Shown piece by piece: positions 47,517 to 60,486 of a DNA stretch of 64,000 nt. The DNA is taken from the NCBI GenBank assembly GCA_004794785.1, contig SJOL01005521.1:163274-227273 (forward strand). Reading direction: 5' to 3'. The notes beneath the pieces are model-generated. The model was given only the letters and a program-made list of their open reading frames with translations. It had not been told where the DNA came from and did not search any database. How positions within the stretch are numbered: position 1 is the stretch's first letter; each line of letters begins with the position of its first letter. This DNA comes from Opisthorchis felineus. Taxonomy: Eukaryota > Platyhelminthes > Trematoda > Opisthorchiida > Opisthorchiidae. A program made the translations under genes and the position numbers.

Positions 47517-47852
47517 CTCGGTATGCAAACGTCACAGTACCAAACAATTACCAGTCCTCGTAGGCCTGAAAATATAGTATCATTACAAACTACTGAAGGT
47601 ACGTGCGGTATGTCTAGACGTTTGTCAGGATTTCGGGTACTCACGAGTGCGGAAAATTCGAGTTCTGTTGGTGCCTGAGGCTAGTTTGTTTAAGAGGATG
47701 ACAATCCCCAGACATTTTACGTAAATACGGAGAACGTACAGGTAACGGTGTGAGTCACAGTGAGAGTCATGAACCAGGCAACAGATTCAAGGTCATTTTG
47801 AGGGAAAGCCTGACTCAATGACCAAATGTAGTCCGATCCTACAAGCATCTAC

Positions 47853-48044
47853 AATCATTTTCATGTAAGGTTTTGTCGTTTCCTTAACTTTCACCTTTAC
47901 AAGTGAACTGAACATGGTCCTTGGGTTTCTAGCATCTTTAGGAGGAGTTAGCATTTTTGAGTGGCTACAGACCCCGTAAGTAAAAACAACCCATTCTGTA
48001 CTAGTGGCAAAATTTTTTGAAATCAAGTAGGTCCTTATTTCTAT
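47853..48044 (-). CDS. GPCR gene, extracellular exon
   Basis: A strong acceptor (ATCCTCTTGTATTTGCAG) starts at phase 0. The donor is GTAGAT, with GTAGGA ten bases further as an alternative in another phase. The 64 codons include TEWVVFTYGVCSHS and a basic stretch (SSLVKVKVKETTKPYMKM). It could be part of a beta-sandwich domain; no motif is decisive. Confidence 0.52.
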
Positions 48045-48689
48045 CTGCAAATACAAGAGGATTAATGTGTGTTTGCCTTGAATTTCAAGAAAGCACGGAG
48101 ATAGAATAGACTATCCGGTTCTGTGAATGACCATACAATGTAGTTCACACGCGCAACGTCCATGGTTCGCAGATTGTAGGCGTGCCACAGTCACACTATC
48201 CTATGTTTAAAGATGTGAAACAGTAAGCATACATCTTGGGAGTTGATTGTTACCACACTTCACTACTCCAATGATTAGGCTTCTGGAATTATGGGTGCCT
48301 CTAGGTCACTAAGACAAACACTGGGCACCATCAACTTGTGTTGTTTACGTCCTTGAGGAGGTTCAGTTCAGGAGATGGCAAAAATTCCAGCTACTTTCAT
48401 TGCGAAAACCCATTCGTAGATCTGGTGAACGGTGACAGCACCGTTTTTGCGCATGTTTCCCACTTTTGTTTTTTTAAAGGTGTTGTATACTGTCACACTA
48501 ACGGCCCTGCTATGGGAGTACTTCGGACCGCACAGATGCTGACGTATTTCTGGCTTTGAGAGGAAAACCAGTAGATAGGTACTACATTCTACAAGCGTCA
48601 AGTTGAGAATATTTCAATTTTCAGTTCTGAAGCATACTTCAGTTTCGCGAAATATACTCACATGCAAATTAATTCGGTTTTCACGTTCC

Positions 48690-49085
48690 CATCACCCTCG
48701 TTTGGATGGTCCTCGTGTCCTGAGATGTTATTCCGGTTAGCCAACACCGAATGGGGAAGCGCTCGACTCGAGCATCGAGCTGATTGGAGCTCATCAGCAG
48801 AAAATATCCTTTGCCATGCCGATGGTTTCAACTCCTGACATCTGACATGCAAGCCAACCGTATCACAACTACTGAACCTACGCAAGCTGGACGGATCTGA
48901 GTTATCGTTTGAGCGATGCGACTGGTGTCCCCAACAACGCGAACCATGACCCAGTAGCTGTTCTGGTGATATCGATCGACTGACTTGCCTATCAGGCCTT
49001 CGTCGGCAGGTTTAACGACAGATCTAACTACAACACAGAGGTCCGTTGGACCACAGTTTAACTGTAAACTATTTCTCGGGACTAA
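48690..49085 (-). repeat. Unassigned repeat-like region with long open frame
   Basis: A minus-strand frame is open over almost 90 codons (with GPTDLCVVVRSVVKPADEGL and YHQNSYWVMVRVVGDTSRIA) and could extend to 48.69 kb across a stop. It has no splice sites of the receptor pattern. Its look is that of a dispersed fluke repeat that is often open by chance. A degenerate hammerhead-like core occurs in it at 48757-48800. Confidence 0.35.
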
Positions 49086-49180
49086 ATCACTCATCTTGGG
49101 ATGGAACTATAGAACGTATGGTTTCGGATTGCATTTTCACCATGTGGGCAATCTTTATTAGAATCTCGTGAAGGAAAGTA

Positions 49181-49346
49181 TGGTTCAGCTGTTGCACCCT
49201 TTAGGTGCCAAGCTGATATGTCACCCGAAAGAAGTATGAGGGCTGAGATACTGTCGGGTTGCCCAAGCCTATACAGGAGCAGTCCAGATGCTGAGGTCAG
49301 GTTCGAACCACGTACCTTCCGGTCGGTAGCCACTGAGCCACCCCGT
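49181..49346 (-). repeat. tRNA-derived SINE, family D copy 4 (full head)
   Basis: On the minus strand: A-box region TGGCTCAGTGGCTA (49327-49340), B-box GGTTCGAACC (49300-49309), body GTATAGGCTTGGGCAACC, and tail ending ACAGCTGAACC-like. The two Pol III box motifs are well preserved. Confidence 0.8.
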
Positions 49347-49654
49347 GCTCAGCAAAGCAGAGTGTAAAAGCAAGAAACAGGTCTTTCTTCCCAAACCTTG
49401 CTCATAACAACAGATGCTATTTTTCTTAGGCGACGTCAATTGGGTCGCCATATCTCTAGATCTAGTACAATTCACCTTGTTTTCGGCAAGAAAATACACT
49501 GCGATATCTGGAATATAGTACCAACCAAACATGGAGCGGGCTTTGTGTGGAATGTTCAATCATCGGCTTCACCAACCTTGAGACATTAGCACTGAATTCG
49601 CATTGATACTGACTATCATAAGCAAGAGATTCCGGTGTAACTTAGCTGAGTCTC

Positions 49655-49830
49655 AAGTTACTACCAAATCAGTTTCCAAATGATCGTACTTCGCGAACTG
49701 TGTACAAGCTGGGTTCCAGTGGAAAATAAGGCTGGCGGGAACTCGAGGACTGTGCCCACCCAACGAATTCCTAGAAGAATGAAATATTTAGTGGCCTGTC
49801 AAAGAGCTTTCAGCAAAAGAAACAGGTCTA
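49655..49830 (+). repeat. Family A repeat copy 4
   Basis: The lead (ACAAGCTGGGTTCCAGTGGA, GGCTGGCGGGAACTCG), a degenerate hammerhead and the trailer AAAGAGCTTTCAGC match the family in order. Confidence 0.65.
49754..49796 (+). ncRNA. Degenerate hammerhead (family A copy 4)
   Basis: Stem I strands GCCCAC and GTGGCC are still mostly paired. The core reads CCAACGA, stem II is ATTC/GAAT, and the stem III palindrome is lost (GAAATATTTA). Stem II has changed on both sides yet still pairs. Confidence 0.5.
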
Positions 49831-52800
49831 CTTGTGTTTTGGTCAAGTCTTTAGTAAGCCCCTCTCCCTATGACTTTTGGGGAAGTGTAAAAAACTGCTT
49901 AAATAACTTAGATTTGCTGTTGAAGATGTCTCCACGTAATGCACATGAAATTCGCTGTCAGCCCAGTAATCTGATCTCACTTGAATAGAAATGCTGGCCT
50001 TTCTCAACTAATATATAGAAGATTGATTTATTACCCTGTGTTCTGAGTAACAGAAAATGATTTTTCTTGGCTGAATTTAAAGAAATTCCGTCGGTTCGAT
50101 TGTCCTGAACTTGATGCGGCGACTTATAATCCAAGTAGACAGACGTTTGTCCAACCACTTCCGTTAGTTACTTCTTTCCAATGTCTATGTTTGTCAGTGT
50201 CGTACTCAGTTTGTCATCAACATTGCCATCAAAATCAACACCACAGGCAACCTCCCAAGTCTAAAACCGTCATTCCCAAGCAACCCAGCGGTCAAAATCC
50301 TATCTGACAGACGGAGGTATTTGGCTGATGACAATTCTGGGACACCTGTATAGAACTGCTGATCGCCGTCACCGTTAGCCGGCACAAAAGGGGAACTGAA
50401 ATCAGAACGGTTTTCTGAAAATTTATAACAAATCAGAACAAGTTAAGGTGCAAGCCACTTCGTATACATTACAGCACTGTGGCGGGTGGCAAGCATTGGT
50501 GAAGTATCAGGTATCGTCTAAAGACGTTTTTCACGGAGGACTTTGCTGAATCCCGAACCTTCCAGTGACCTAAGAATTCCTAATCAAAATGCGGTTCATT
50601 AAGTTAATGCGGTGCAAGCGGTTGCTAGCATTTGATTAAAAATCACAGAGTCAGCCTGGAAGACAAGAGACTGCTGACTAGGTGAGCATGGTGAATTTGA
50701 TTTGATATCTGACTTGCTCCAACTAGTTGTTAACTTAGAGGCATTTAGGAGTGATGACTTGCTTTCAGGAAGATGGTGGTAGCGCAGGTTGCATGAATCA
50801 TTTATCCTTGACCTTCCAGGGTAAAGAGCAAACTATGTCCGAATTTCATTTTTGAAACATGAGTACAAAACCTTCAAGGTAATTCTTACAAGCATAGGAC
50901 ATGTTGTTAAACCGCACACATTGTTCGCGCTCGGTTGTTGAAAATACCATGAACCTCACCAAAACCATATAGGTGAATTGGATGTCCAATTGAATGCAAC
51001 CAACGAAGACTCCCTACTGTCACGCCAACAGAGGCCACAAAGTGCGACCCAAAGATCAAGGTCAGAACTCACCGCTATGTGCACCACTTTCGAGTACAAA
51101 TTCACATGGCCGTCTACCCTGGATGTTCTATCGTTATCTGAGCGCTTTCTGTATCAGACAAATGTTTTCTGGTCAACTGGAGTCAAGCCACAAATTCAGT
51201 TTGATATATAGGTACAAACAGGCCAACTATTTCTGGTGTTTCGATATTGCTGAATGAAACCGAAGTTGTGCAATGAACCTTGCGATCTGCGAATGAATGC
51301 GTAATTTTCTGAAGATCTTCTGTTATTCTTCTTTTGCAAATGACGTATGTTGAATAAGAACAGACACATTTTCTTTGTTCAAGCGATGCTAAACCCCAAA
51401 CGTTAGTCATCCCTACTCGTACCTTATGTCCTACTTTTATGTTTACTGAAGCCTCTGACGCCTTTAGTTTAATTGGCCTTAAGGCACTCCGGTCATTCGT
51501 TTTCATTTTTTACATAACCTCGACTGCCTCATGTGTTTGAATCACTTTTGCCTAAGCAATTCGTGTGATTACAGGCCACAATGATTACCATTTGCAGCCG
51601 AACAATTAGAGTCTGGTCTTGTATATTTCTGCATATGAATGTACTGCACTAATGTTAACGTAACTAGCCCAGCTCTGACTTTCTTATTTCTACACTGAGG
51701 TTCTGGTACAACGCGTATGTTGATGGTGCCAACTGGGTTCTAACAAATGACCTAGCAAGTTAACACCCATATTTTATTATCGATTACATAATCAGTCCAA
51801 ACTCTGTGTGGAAGAACGGTACAATCACACGATGGGCAATTTGGAAAATTATCTTCCGAAACCGGAACCTACCAAGCCATTACACTCCTCACCCTTTTTG
51901 CTTGCATCAGTTTGGAACGTACCCACAATTTCCCATAATTCTTCACCTTAAAAAGGGAGCCAGTGTACACTTACCACAGTTGCGATATTTTTCATACACG
52001 GGCCCGAATTATGCCGACGAATTGGGATGAAATATGGCGTAGACGAATAACAAGATTGTGCATTACATTGGAAAAATCAATGGGCTATGAAGAATGTACA
52101 TGCGTTTCCACAAAATGAGGATGATTCAGGTATGCAACGTGTGTATTCGCTTGCGTTTGGATTCATTCTAAGATAAAAACCCGCATCATCTTGGTAATTA
52201 CTCTACCCCTAATAGATTTCAGGTACCCGATGCGATTAGCCAAACCTGTTTCATGATTCCTGTGGCTGGTCGACTTAAATCCCGGAATGTCTCATAGAAG
52301 AAAATTTTCACATTATATGAAAAACGGAACCTAGAAACAAAGTATGGTAACTTCTCAGTGTTCTCATTTAGCATCGGCTAAAACATTCTTGGTTTTGAAG
52401 CCCCCTGAAGTCTTATTTAACAGGTTGCGTAAAACGCTCAGCAAACATTTCTCGATGTTCTTGGACGTGATTATTCCAACTCGCAAAAGTATTTCTTGCA
52501 AACATGTTAAATTTCGAGGTACGCATGTTAAAGGTGTGTCTTATCACTAAAAGCTGAGCTAAAGGAAACTTTTTAAACCCAAGTTGTTTATCTTGGCGGG
52601 TGTAGAAATCGTTCATGTGACTCGGCGTTTACCGGGATATTTGGTTGTACACCATACTTAAGGCATGATTATTATCGGTATCCTTATTAAGATCTAGTGG
52701 GAAAAAATATTTTCACAGTGTTCACCCAGGTTATTCAAAGCATGCACGAACGAAGTGTATCGTTCGAGTTTCCTGTTACCATTGCTCAGTAGGAGGTTCA

Positions 52801-53201
52801 AGAAATGGTTAAAACACAAACCTTGCTAACAGGAAAGTGGCCAACAATCTGGCACACACTTCTGTCCACAATATTTCGTGCTCCAGTTCTAATAATAATT
52901 TGTTCAGGCAACTGGTCATTGAAGAGTTTTAGATATCCCCCTAACCTAACAATGCAGGTCCAGTAACAGGTGGAAAATCAGGTCCACGCATTTCTAGCCT
53001 CATTCACTTGGTCGTTCACCGTTCAAACAAATAGAAAGACGCTGACCAGCTGAGGGGGGAGCAAACAAAGGCGACCTCATTCCAGAGTATTAGGCAGCCG
53101 TGCAATAGCATTTGTTCTCCGGTCCGCTATATCTGTGACCAAAGTGTAGCAAGTTGCCAGGGTCGAGAATCAGGAGAAATCTGATCCAAAATGGAACCTA
53201 C
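49831..53201 (-). other. Intron with unassigned open stretches
   Basis: Open minus-strand stretches at 49958-50158 and 51183-51506 look protein-like (the latter with KCVCSYSTYVICKRR) but lack a proper acceptor. They could be missed exons or chance. Confidence 0.35.
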
Positions 53202-53395
53202 CGTCAACATGTGCAAAGTATATTCATAAGTCAAATTAGGATCCAGGGTATCGACAAGTATCACATCTGAGGCAACTTCAGCATCTTCGACAATAAGAGC
53301 TGGTCCTTCGTCTTTGGGCTTTAGTTTTTCTTCCGGTGTTTGACTTTTCACTTCCGCACTGGGTATCACAGCCACAATCGAGTCAAAAGCAGAAT
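53202..53395 (-). CDS. GPCR gene, acidic extracellular exon
   Basis: A strong acceptor (TTTCTCCCTGTTGCTTCTTTTAG) and the donor GTAGGT enclose two bases and 64 codons, ending at phase 0. The first half is a charged linker (KSQTPEEKLKPKDEGPALIV). The second has VILVDTLDPNLTYEYTL, with a glycosylation site and a strand pattern like the end of an FN3 or PKD repeat. If read alone from an upstream ATG it would look like a secreted protein with a signal peptide, because the intron pyrimidine tract encodes Leu and Phe; the acceptor is the better explanation. Confidence 0.62.
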
Positions 53396-55744
53396 CTAAA
53401 AGAAGCAACAGGGAGAAATACCAAAGCAATTTATGAACCGTTTGTGTAAAATGCTCAGTAGTGTTTTTTATCCAACGGAAGTCTTCCCATGAAAATTTAC
53501 TTTAAGAAAGTGAGTAATGCTAAGGTGTGTAACAAATTGTATGATTATATGTATAAAAACTACGATGAGGATTTCGTCATGCCCGTATATGTTGCTGATA
53601 ACATATATCTAGTGTGTTTGGTACCTCCACACTCTTAGATCAGTAGAGCTTCCTGAAAAAATACAATTCGACCTGAAAGGATTTTTGCAGATGCTCACCA
53701 GCCAGACGAAGAGACTTGAAACAAGGCGAAACTAACGCTTGCAGGCGGCCGTAAAAAGCGTCTTTCTATTTACTCAGTGAGTGACACGGAGGTACTAAGC
53801 GTGCATTGATTGACAGAAAAGTACACTCGGTTAAAATGTTTCAAGAAGCTGATGAGCCTTTACTTCAATCCGAATGAAGAAAAGTTTATCTCATGTTCAT
53901 AGTAAACGTTGTACGCGTAGCCTTCAAGCCGATCATCGACATACACAGCTTAGGTATATTTTTCCACATTGTGTTGATGCCATCATACAATAATCGATCG
54001 CACGAGAAACGCCGAACTCTGGTCTCCCTCTGCGCACTAGTTCTTTAGGAGAACATAAAAAACAATTGGCTTCGAGGCACTAAATCTTCTGGAAAACAAG
54101 CGGATAATGAGTTGAAATTGTATCCGGTATCTCACCTGCCAATTACACTCATCTTAAACACTATACCCCTGTTCAGGATTACATTTTGTCCACATGTGAC
54201 CGTGGAAAAGTTCGAAACACACAACGTGGGGTCAAATAATCCTACCGGGATATGGTTTGCTCCTCATACTTCCTTAAAATGGGTTAGCTGAAATCAATAT
54301 ATTAAAGTCAAATATTGGGCAGATGTAGGTAATTAGGATGGTTCCATTCTGGTTTTTAAAAATCGATAGTTTAAGTAGCTCAGCATCATGTGCCGTCATG
54401 TCACAGTGGTATGTTCCGAAAAGTGAACGCGGAAACTAACTTGTCTGTCTCTGCGCAGTTTCTAGAGCTCGAAATAGATTATTAAAAACCAGTTTTGTTT
54501 GTTATTTGTTATTAATACACGTGGGCAAAGCAGGATCCACGGAACTACTGAACATAGTCCAGGAAAAGTCAGGAACTATTCTCTTAGCTCTGAAGTGCCG
54601 ACGCAACCAAGCTGAAGTGAAATGACCATGACTAGTTCGACCATCGTGGACGTAAATTGTCCAAATGATAGATATGCGGTTCACACAGTATTTATATTCC
54701 GTAAAGTTAAAATTCCACAGGCAATACTTTTAATGATGAAGTGCGAAATTCGATCTCCTAGCTCCCAAATTCTGTATATAAAGTAGCCTACTTGAGGGAA
54801 ATACGACTCCAAATCGGTCATCTACGAGAAGGATATTTTCGCTTGATATAAAATGGCGACACAATAGTGGGAAATGGAGACCCATTGGCTGTGATGATAG
54901 AAAACAAGTGGTATTCCGCACACATTAAATAAAACGGGGTACCAGATACTCCACTCCCAAATAAGTTTTCAACCATTTTAGAGCGCAACCATGCAACACC
55001 ATCTAAAATATGCAGCTGCTCATCACAGGACGAGGAAACACTACGAAGAATGGGAATTGGAAGAAACCTCATTGCTGGACCTCATTGCGGTGGGTAATTT
55101 CAACCGTCGTTCATTACTTTCCTGATTCCAGTTCTTGCAAGCGGGGGAAGTACCGTCTGTTGGCGTGGTTTAAATATCCAACAGTTCTGAAAGACTTCCT
55201 CATTATCATTCTATTGACAGGTTATATTGAAGATCGGTGAGCTCATTGAGATGCGGAGTGAACGTAAATAAATAGTATCCGGCAACTGAATTGACATACG
55301 GTATTAATCAACTGTATATACGATTTTCAGTATTAAATATCCTAATAATTCTTGAGGCAAAGCCAGAAATATCGGGACTTTTATGATCATATTTTGTCCC
55401 ATGAAAATGAGACGTGGAAAATCGAGTGGAGTGCCATCAGCGAACGGGAGAACGTGATACAAATGTCCTGGATAAAAGAGCGAGATGTACCAACCGTAGA
55501 ATATGATCAAAACTTGAAAATATAGCACAAAGTTCACGGCATAGCCAAGCGGAAAAGTACGGTGAGATTGAGAAAAGGTAACCATAGTAATTATGTTGGT
55601 TGTTTCTGGTAAAATATTTAGATAGTAATTTACAAGTCGTCGGAATGTGGAACCACGGTCTCAAAAATCGAAAATCTGATCCACAGTCATGAGATTTAAA
55701 CGTATGGGTTTTGAAACACATTCAGTTGGAGAAGGACATCACAA
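53396..55744 (-). other. Intron, no supported elements
   Basis: Open minus-strand stretches at 54730-55072 and 55304-55585 have no complete pair of splice sites. I see no repeat family. Confidence 0.4.
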
Positions 55745-55990
55745 ACGAGACATTCAGCTTGGTTCCAGGTGAGTCTCCCGTCGAAAACAAATTGGCATGC
55801 GGATGAGTGCAGTTGTCGAATTTCGTGTAATTTGGGTTCAAGCAGAACATGATGTTGACGGAAACTCGGGGATGGGGCCCACCTGGTGGGCTCCTAGAGT
55901 GGCGAAACCGGTCGTGGGCTGTCGAAGGTTTTTCAGCACTCTTCTGTGTAGTTTATTACGTCTAAACATCCTACTTAATTTGAGACACAT
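55745..55990 (+). repeat. Family A repeat copy 5
   Basis: The lead begins GACATTCAGCTTGGTTCCAG and is shared with 63.5 kb. It then has AATTTGGGTTCAAGCAGAAC, the hammerhead, and the trailer TCGAAGGTTTTTCAGCAC. This copy shows the fullest length of the family. Confidence 0.75.
55877..55919 (+). ncRNA. Hammerhead with perfect stems but changed core (family A copy 5)
   Basis: Stem I (GCCCAC with GTGGGC) pairs at all six positions. Stem II is GCTC with TGGC (weakened). GAAA and the palindrome ACCGGT with cleavage-site C are intact. The core reads CTGGTGG instead of CTGATGA, two A-to-G changes that should abolish activity. Confidence 0.7.
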
Positions 55991-58900
55991 TGCTACATAG
56001 TACGCTTCTGTTTTCACAAGACATATGACTTATTCTTGAAGAAAAGGTACCAGCTTGAAAAAAGACGAACTTTTTCTGTCTCATGTGGTTTTTATTAGAA
56101 GCTCAACATTACACGGGTAATTAACTATAATGTGTAATTCGATTCTTATCATAGGTGGGAGGTATCGCTAACCATGAGCGGTCAGTTATACGGTAACTCG
56201 CCGTGAGACCATCTACACTGCAGAAACATTTGCCGCTGAAAAAAGAGTGCTGCCAAAACACGAAATCGCGCAGACACTTCCCGCCCCCGAGGATATGTAA
56301 TTTACGGCTAGGGTTTTAAAGGTAGGAGCGATCTCTCCCAACCCTGAGCAGCAACACCGTAGTAGTTTTCTAGCGATCACCACTATGGACGCTGACAGGC
56401 TTATTGGCTAACAAAAGTTTATAACATGCATTTCAAATGGAACAATTTTAAGTGAAATGTTGCACTGATTTTGTTGAATCTCGTCACAACACCGTGAACA
56501 TTAGTTTTGAGTGCAAACGAGACAAAACGTGATTGTCCGTCTATAAATTAGTCACAATGAGAGGAATAAGGAACCTTGAAGAAGGCAAACTAGTAGACAA
56601 AATGTTGGTGTTTGAGCGAATCATGTGATAAACTGGGACCCCCAAGTACCTCACTAATAAAAGACTTCCTACAGAATATTTTTAAACAAGTAAGTGCCCT
56701 GTGTTCAAGACCTATCCATACCCAATATTCTGATCTCAAAGTCAAGAGCAACTAGCTCGGTTTATGATGAGTTACTTTTGAGGCATGATTCTTATGCGTG
56801 TAGGAAACTTCGACCCATTATGCTTGTCGTTTGGTATGACGTGTACGTTGAAGTATATTACCTTAAAAATAGCAGGAGACATCAAAAAGCCTGCAGCGAA
56901 GATATATACGAACAACTGTATGCTACAAAAAAATGGAAATACTTACATAGTGAATTGTCCAAGACAAACTGACCAGGCTGCAGATGTCGAAAATGTCCAA
57001 ATGCATGTAAGCGACAGCCCCGCCTAACTGTCTAATCGATGGGTAACTTCAAGTTTGTTCAAAATACCATAGACAAATTGAAGTCTACCTGCTTCCTTTC
57101 CCCACAAGGACCTATGAAACCCATGAAATCCAAAAGCATTATTTTTGGTTGCCTGCTAAATACGGATTGCCAAAAATGTTGTAGGAATTCGGCAGTATTC
57201 TTACCAAATGAGTGCATAACTGGCAATTCGTCCGGATCCTTTTCTATTTTTCTCACTCATCAAATCCATCAAAATTCGCTTTGGTGACCGGAAATATTAA
57301 AACGGACGCAGTTTATGAAGCGGTGACTGCAGCTCTCGGATACATGAATGTATTATTTGGACGATCAGGGCTATATATATTTGGTTGTGTAAATCTCCCC
57401 CACAAATCATATCTAGAATGACTCAACGGGAACCGGTCAAAATAAGTAAATAGCAAGATGAGACATGCCAAGCTCCGGCAAAGAGTACCCGAAGCGTTGC
57501 ATATATTCTTAAGTATAAACAGACTTGACATCTGTGTCTCCACGTGTTGGTCCTGTATGAGAATACTATCCGAACAACTCTTAAAATTACCAATACATGG
57601 AAAACGTACAGGGAAGTCATTTTATCTTTGAATTTTGTGACAGCTTAAACAGGAAAAACGTATAATGAGTGTTAAAACGGGCCTTAGTGACCATCGTTGA
57701 ATCTCAACAAATGGACATAAAAGAGCGCGCAGGAGTAGAGTGACCTTGGTGTGCTAAAACTGACGACTGATCGATGAAGTCGTTAATTATCAAAAGCACA
57801 ACTAAAAAAAACGTTGCACCATAATTTAACCTTTCAGCTAGTTGCAAATATTAATTAGTTGGCGAGTATTCACGTATATCGTCGACCTACATCAATGATC
57901 CGACAGTTACAAGCAGAAGTAACGCGCTATATTTCAGGAATTCAGTCAATTGTACGTCTCTCCAATGACCGTCGCTTTCTGAATACGAATATCAACAGCC
58001 AGTATGCTCCAGAATTTAAGGTTCATTTGTAACTCTAATTAAGAGTCAGGCAGATTGCATGTCATCAGGTACAACATTCACGTTGGACGGCAAGCAACCC
58101 TACCTTGTGAACTTCTTGAAGGATAACACACTAGCTAGAAACTGGTGGTTTAGTTTTGGCGAGGGGTTGTAAACTCGTGATGAAAAGCATGGTAGGTTCT
58201 GCTAGTTGGGTAACGGAAGGCTTGTAAAATCCTGTCAGAAAGATAGAGAGTTTGAATTTATTAAAATAAACAGAGTTTTTAATATCCTATGTATTTTACA
58301 ACAAAAATCAAATACATTCGGCATGTCTGTATCAGTAGTTGTTGTGCTAGTATATATGAGGATTGACTTTACGTATGAGTGTGAGTAATTAATTAGAAGA
58401 CTGGCCACTAAATAACGTGGGCGAACTTGGTTGATGGTCTCTGCTAATTAGGAAAAATTACCCAGGCACCACCAACCATCGTCTGGCTGTGCTTGTGGGC
58501 TGTGCAGATTGCCCTTTACTGATTTAATTGTTGAGCGCACACACTTTACCAGTAGCATCCTTAAAATTACAGTGAACATTGAACGCTCACTATCAGTCTC
58601 GCATAATCGGCTTGGAAGTAATTTGTTTCGCAGGAAGTAACTATTGGAATTGATTTTATCATGATGGAACTTTGTGCAGAGTTGGTGATACCAACTCTAT
58701 ACGGGTTTGCATGATGCCTATCTAACATCGTTGGATTTCAAACGAGCACAACTTCAGAAATAAATTACTTTTTGCTGCCAGTTGTACAGAAGGAATTTAG
58801 GTATGGTCAATTTAATAAAATTTCATCACATTCAAAATTTTTCGCGAAGTGTACTCCGGGGTTTTCCATGGTTATTCCTTATTTCATTGACTGCCTAGAT

Positions 58901-60401
58901 TGTAGCAAGGGTAATAGCCTTAAGGATCACTGTATCATCCTGCTCTTGTCACAAGCCTCCATCAGACCTACAGACCCGTTGGTCAGAATGCAGGAGACTT
59001 CTACATGAAATCCCTGGCTAGAAATCTTAATGTTTCATGTACGCATTGGTGGCATAACATGGAACCAAATTAGCAACAACAGATAAGGCGAATTTTCCTA
59101 GTTGTACGGAGAAAGCCGATAGATTACTGAAATTTTTAGAATGAAATGGACCATTTGATTTAGCTACCTTTGAAAAACGTTGTTTGGTTCGTATAATGAA
59201 TGGAATGTGGGCTAAAGGAGAATGTTTTGGCCAACATCTTGAATGCAACTGAGCACGCCGAAGGCCAATATTTCGTGACTTTTCGTCGAGGAGTTCATGC
59301 GAACGTTTTCTGTTAGGAAATTACCTTTCAAGAACATCGACATGACACATTCAGAATGTGTTTAGTCCTCTAGAGAAGAGGCACTAGAGGAATTCTAAGT
59401 GGATTTAGCAGGACTGGCTGAGCGCTTCACTACGCGTATGATGTGTGCTTAGGTGCGTACTTTAGTTGAACTGCTAAATTTGTCGGAAAAGTAAAATAAA
59501 TTCAAAGATAGATATAAGTTCAGCGGTTCTTGCGGATAACCCCCTCACAATGGGCGTCTTACCTTTCTATCATTGTTTTCAAGTACACTCCTACTGCGTT
59601 TCCACAATAATCCTGAAAGAGCCCGATAAATCCTGACAGGAATATGGATTTAGTCACATGCTTCTAGCATGGGATTAACTAAGGATTCACATAACTCTCT
59701 AGGTAGTTTTTTGAGGTATTTTAAGTTCATTTCATGTTTTCAACCGGTATTCGTTTAAAGGAGTACTATTTTCTTGAACTCATGGCATTCGACTACCAGC
59801 GGTGCAAGATGAGATGAACGTGATAGAGATGATAATTTGGATAATCGTTGTTTCAGGAATCAGAATTAAATATCGGATTCGATATCATCACCGGCTTGAT
59901 AAAGTCGCTTCTCGAAAGCTATACTAGTTGATAGTCAACTTTATCTCCGAAGCTTCTTTCTCTTAGTCCAAACGTGTTGCTATGACCGACAGCCGTCGTT
60001 GATTTTTCAAGCTTGTTTTTTTGTAGGACGGGCCAGTCAACCTTCGGTACAATTGGCGCATATGGCACGACGGAGAGTCACGGGATATGCGACATGCACT
60101 ACCAAGCCATGAAAGTCAAATAGCCCGAAAGTAAGCCACTAACTTATGGTCCAAAGATACGCTTTCAGGTTGACGTTCCCAGGACAAAAAAGTGCACTGT
60201 TTAGAAAGTGGTGCCGAACGATACTGGGGATACTCAATTTGGCCGCCAAGGGAATAATCACGTTTAACTTCACTTGCTGAACGGATAAAATGAAGCTAAA
60301 AAGCAAGTCAACAAAAAGACATTTAAAACATGACAAATTTAGTATTGGCGATTAAAGTACGAATTTGCTATAGACCACTACAGATCAACTAGTTTACTCA
60401 C
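55991..60401 (-). other. Intron, no supported elements
   Basis: About 4.4 kb. No exon with both splice sites and no shared repeat is seen. Confidence 0.4.
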
Positions 60402-60486
60402 CGACAGAATCGGACAAGATCATCACTCCAGCGGGTGCTCCATCTGATTTGTTAAAATGTGCGCTAACCTTAGCCTTGTTGAGGCG
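60402..60486 (-). CDS. GPCR gene, most upstream supported exon
   Basis: A strong acceptor (TTTCCTTTTTGCCACAG) and donor (GTCG|GTGAGT) enclose 28 codons and one base. The product RLNKAKVSAHFNKSDGAPAG, followed by VMILSDSV, has a possible glycosylation site (NKS). Its spare base joins the two spare bases of the 53.2 kb exon. It is probably extracellular. Because it lacks a start codon and starts at an acceptor, the gene continues to the right. Confidence 0.58.

Noticed and set aside
53202..53429. First exon with a signal peptide (frame beginning MLWYFSLLLLL)
   Set aside because: The Leu-rich start is encoded by a pyrimidine tract that ends in a strong TTTTAG acceptor. The phase from that acceptor matches neighbouring exons.
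53848..53890. Hammerhead (CTGATGAGCC... GAATGAAG)
   Set aside because: After CTGATGA there is no pairing stem II, no GAAA and no stem III. A CTGATGA word alone is expected by chance.
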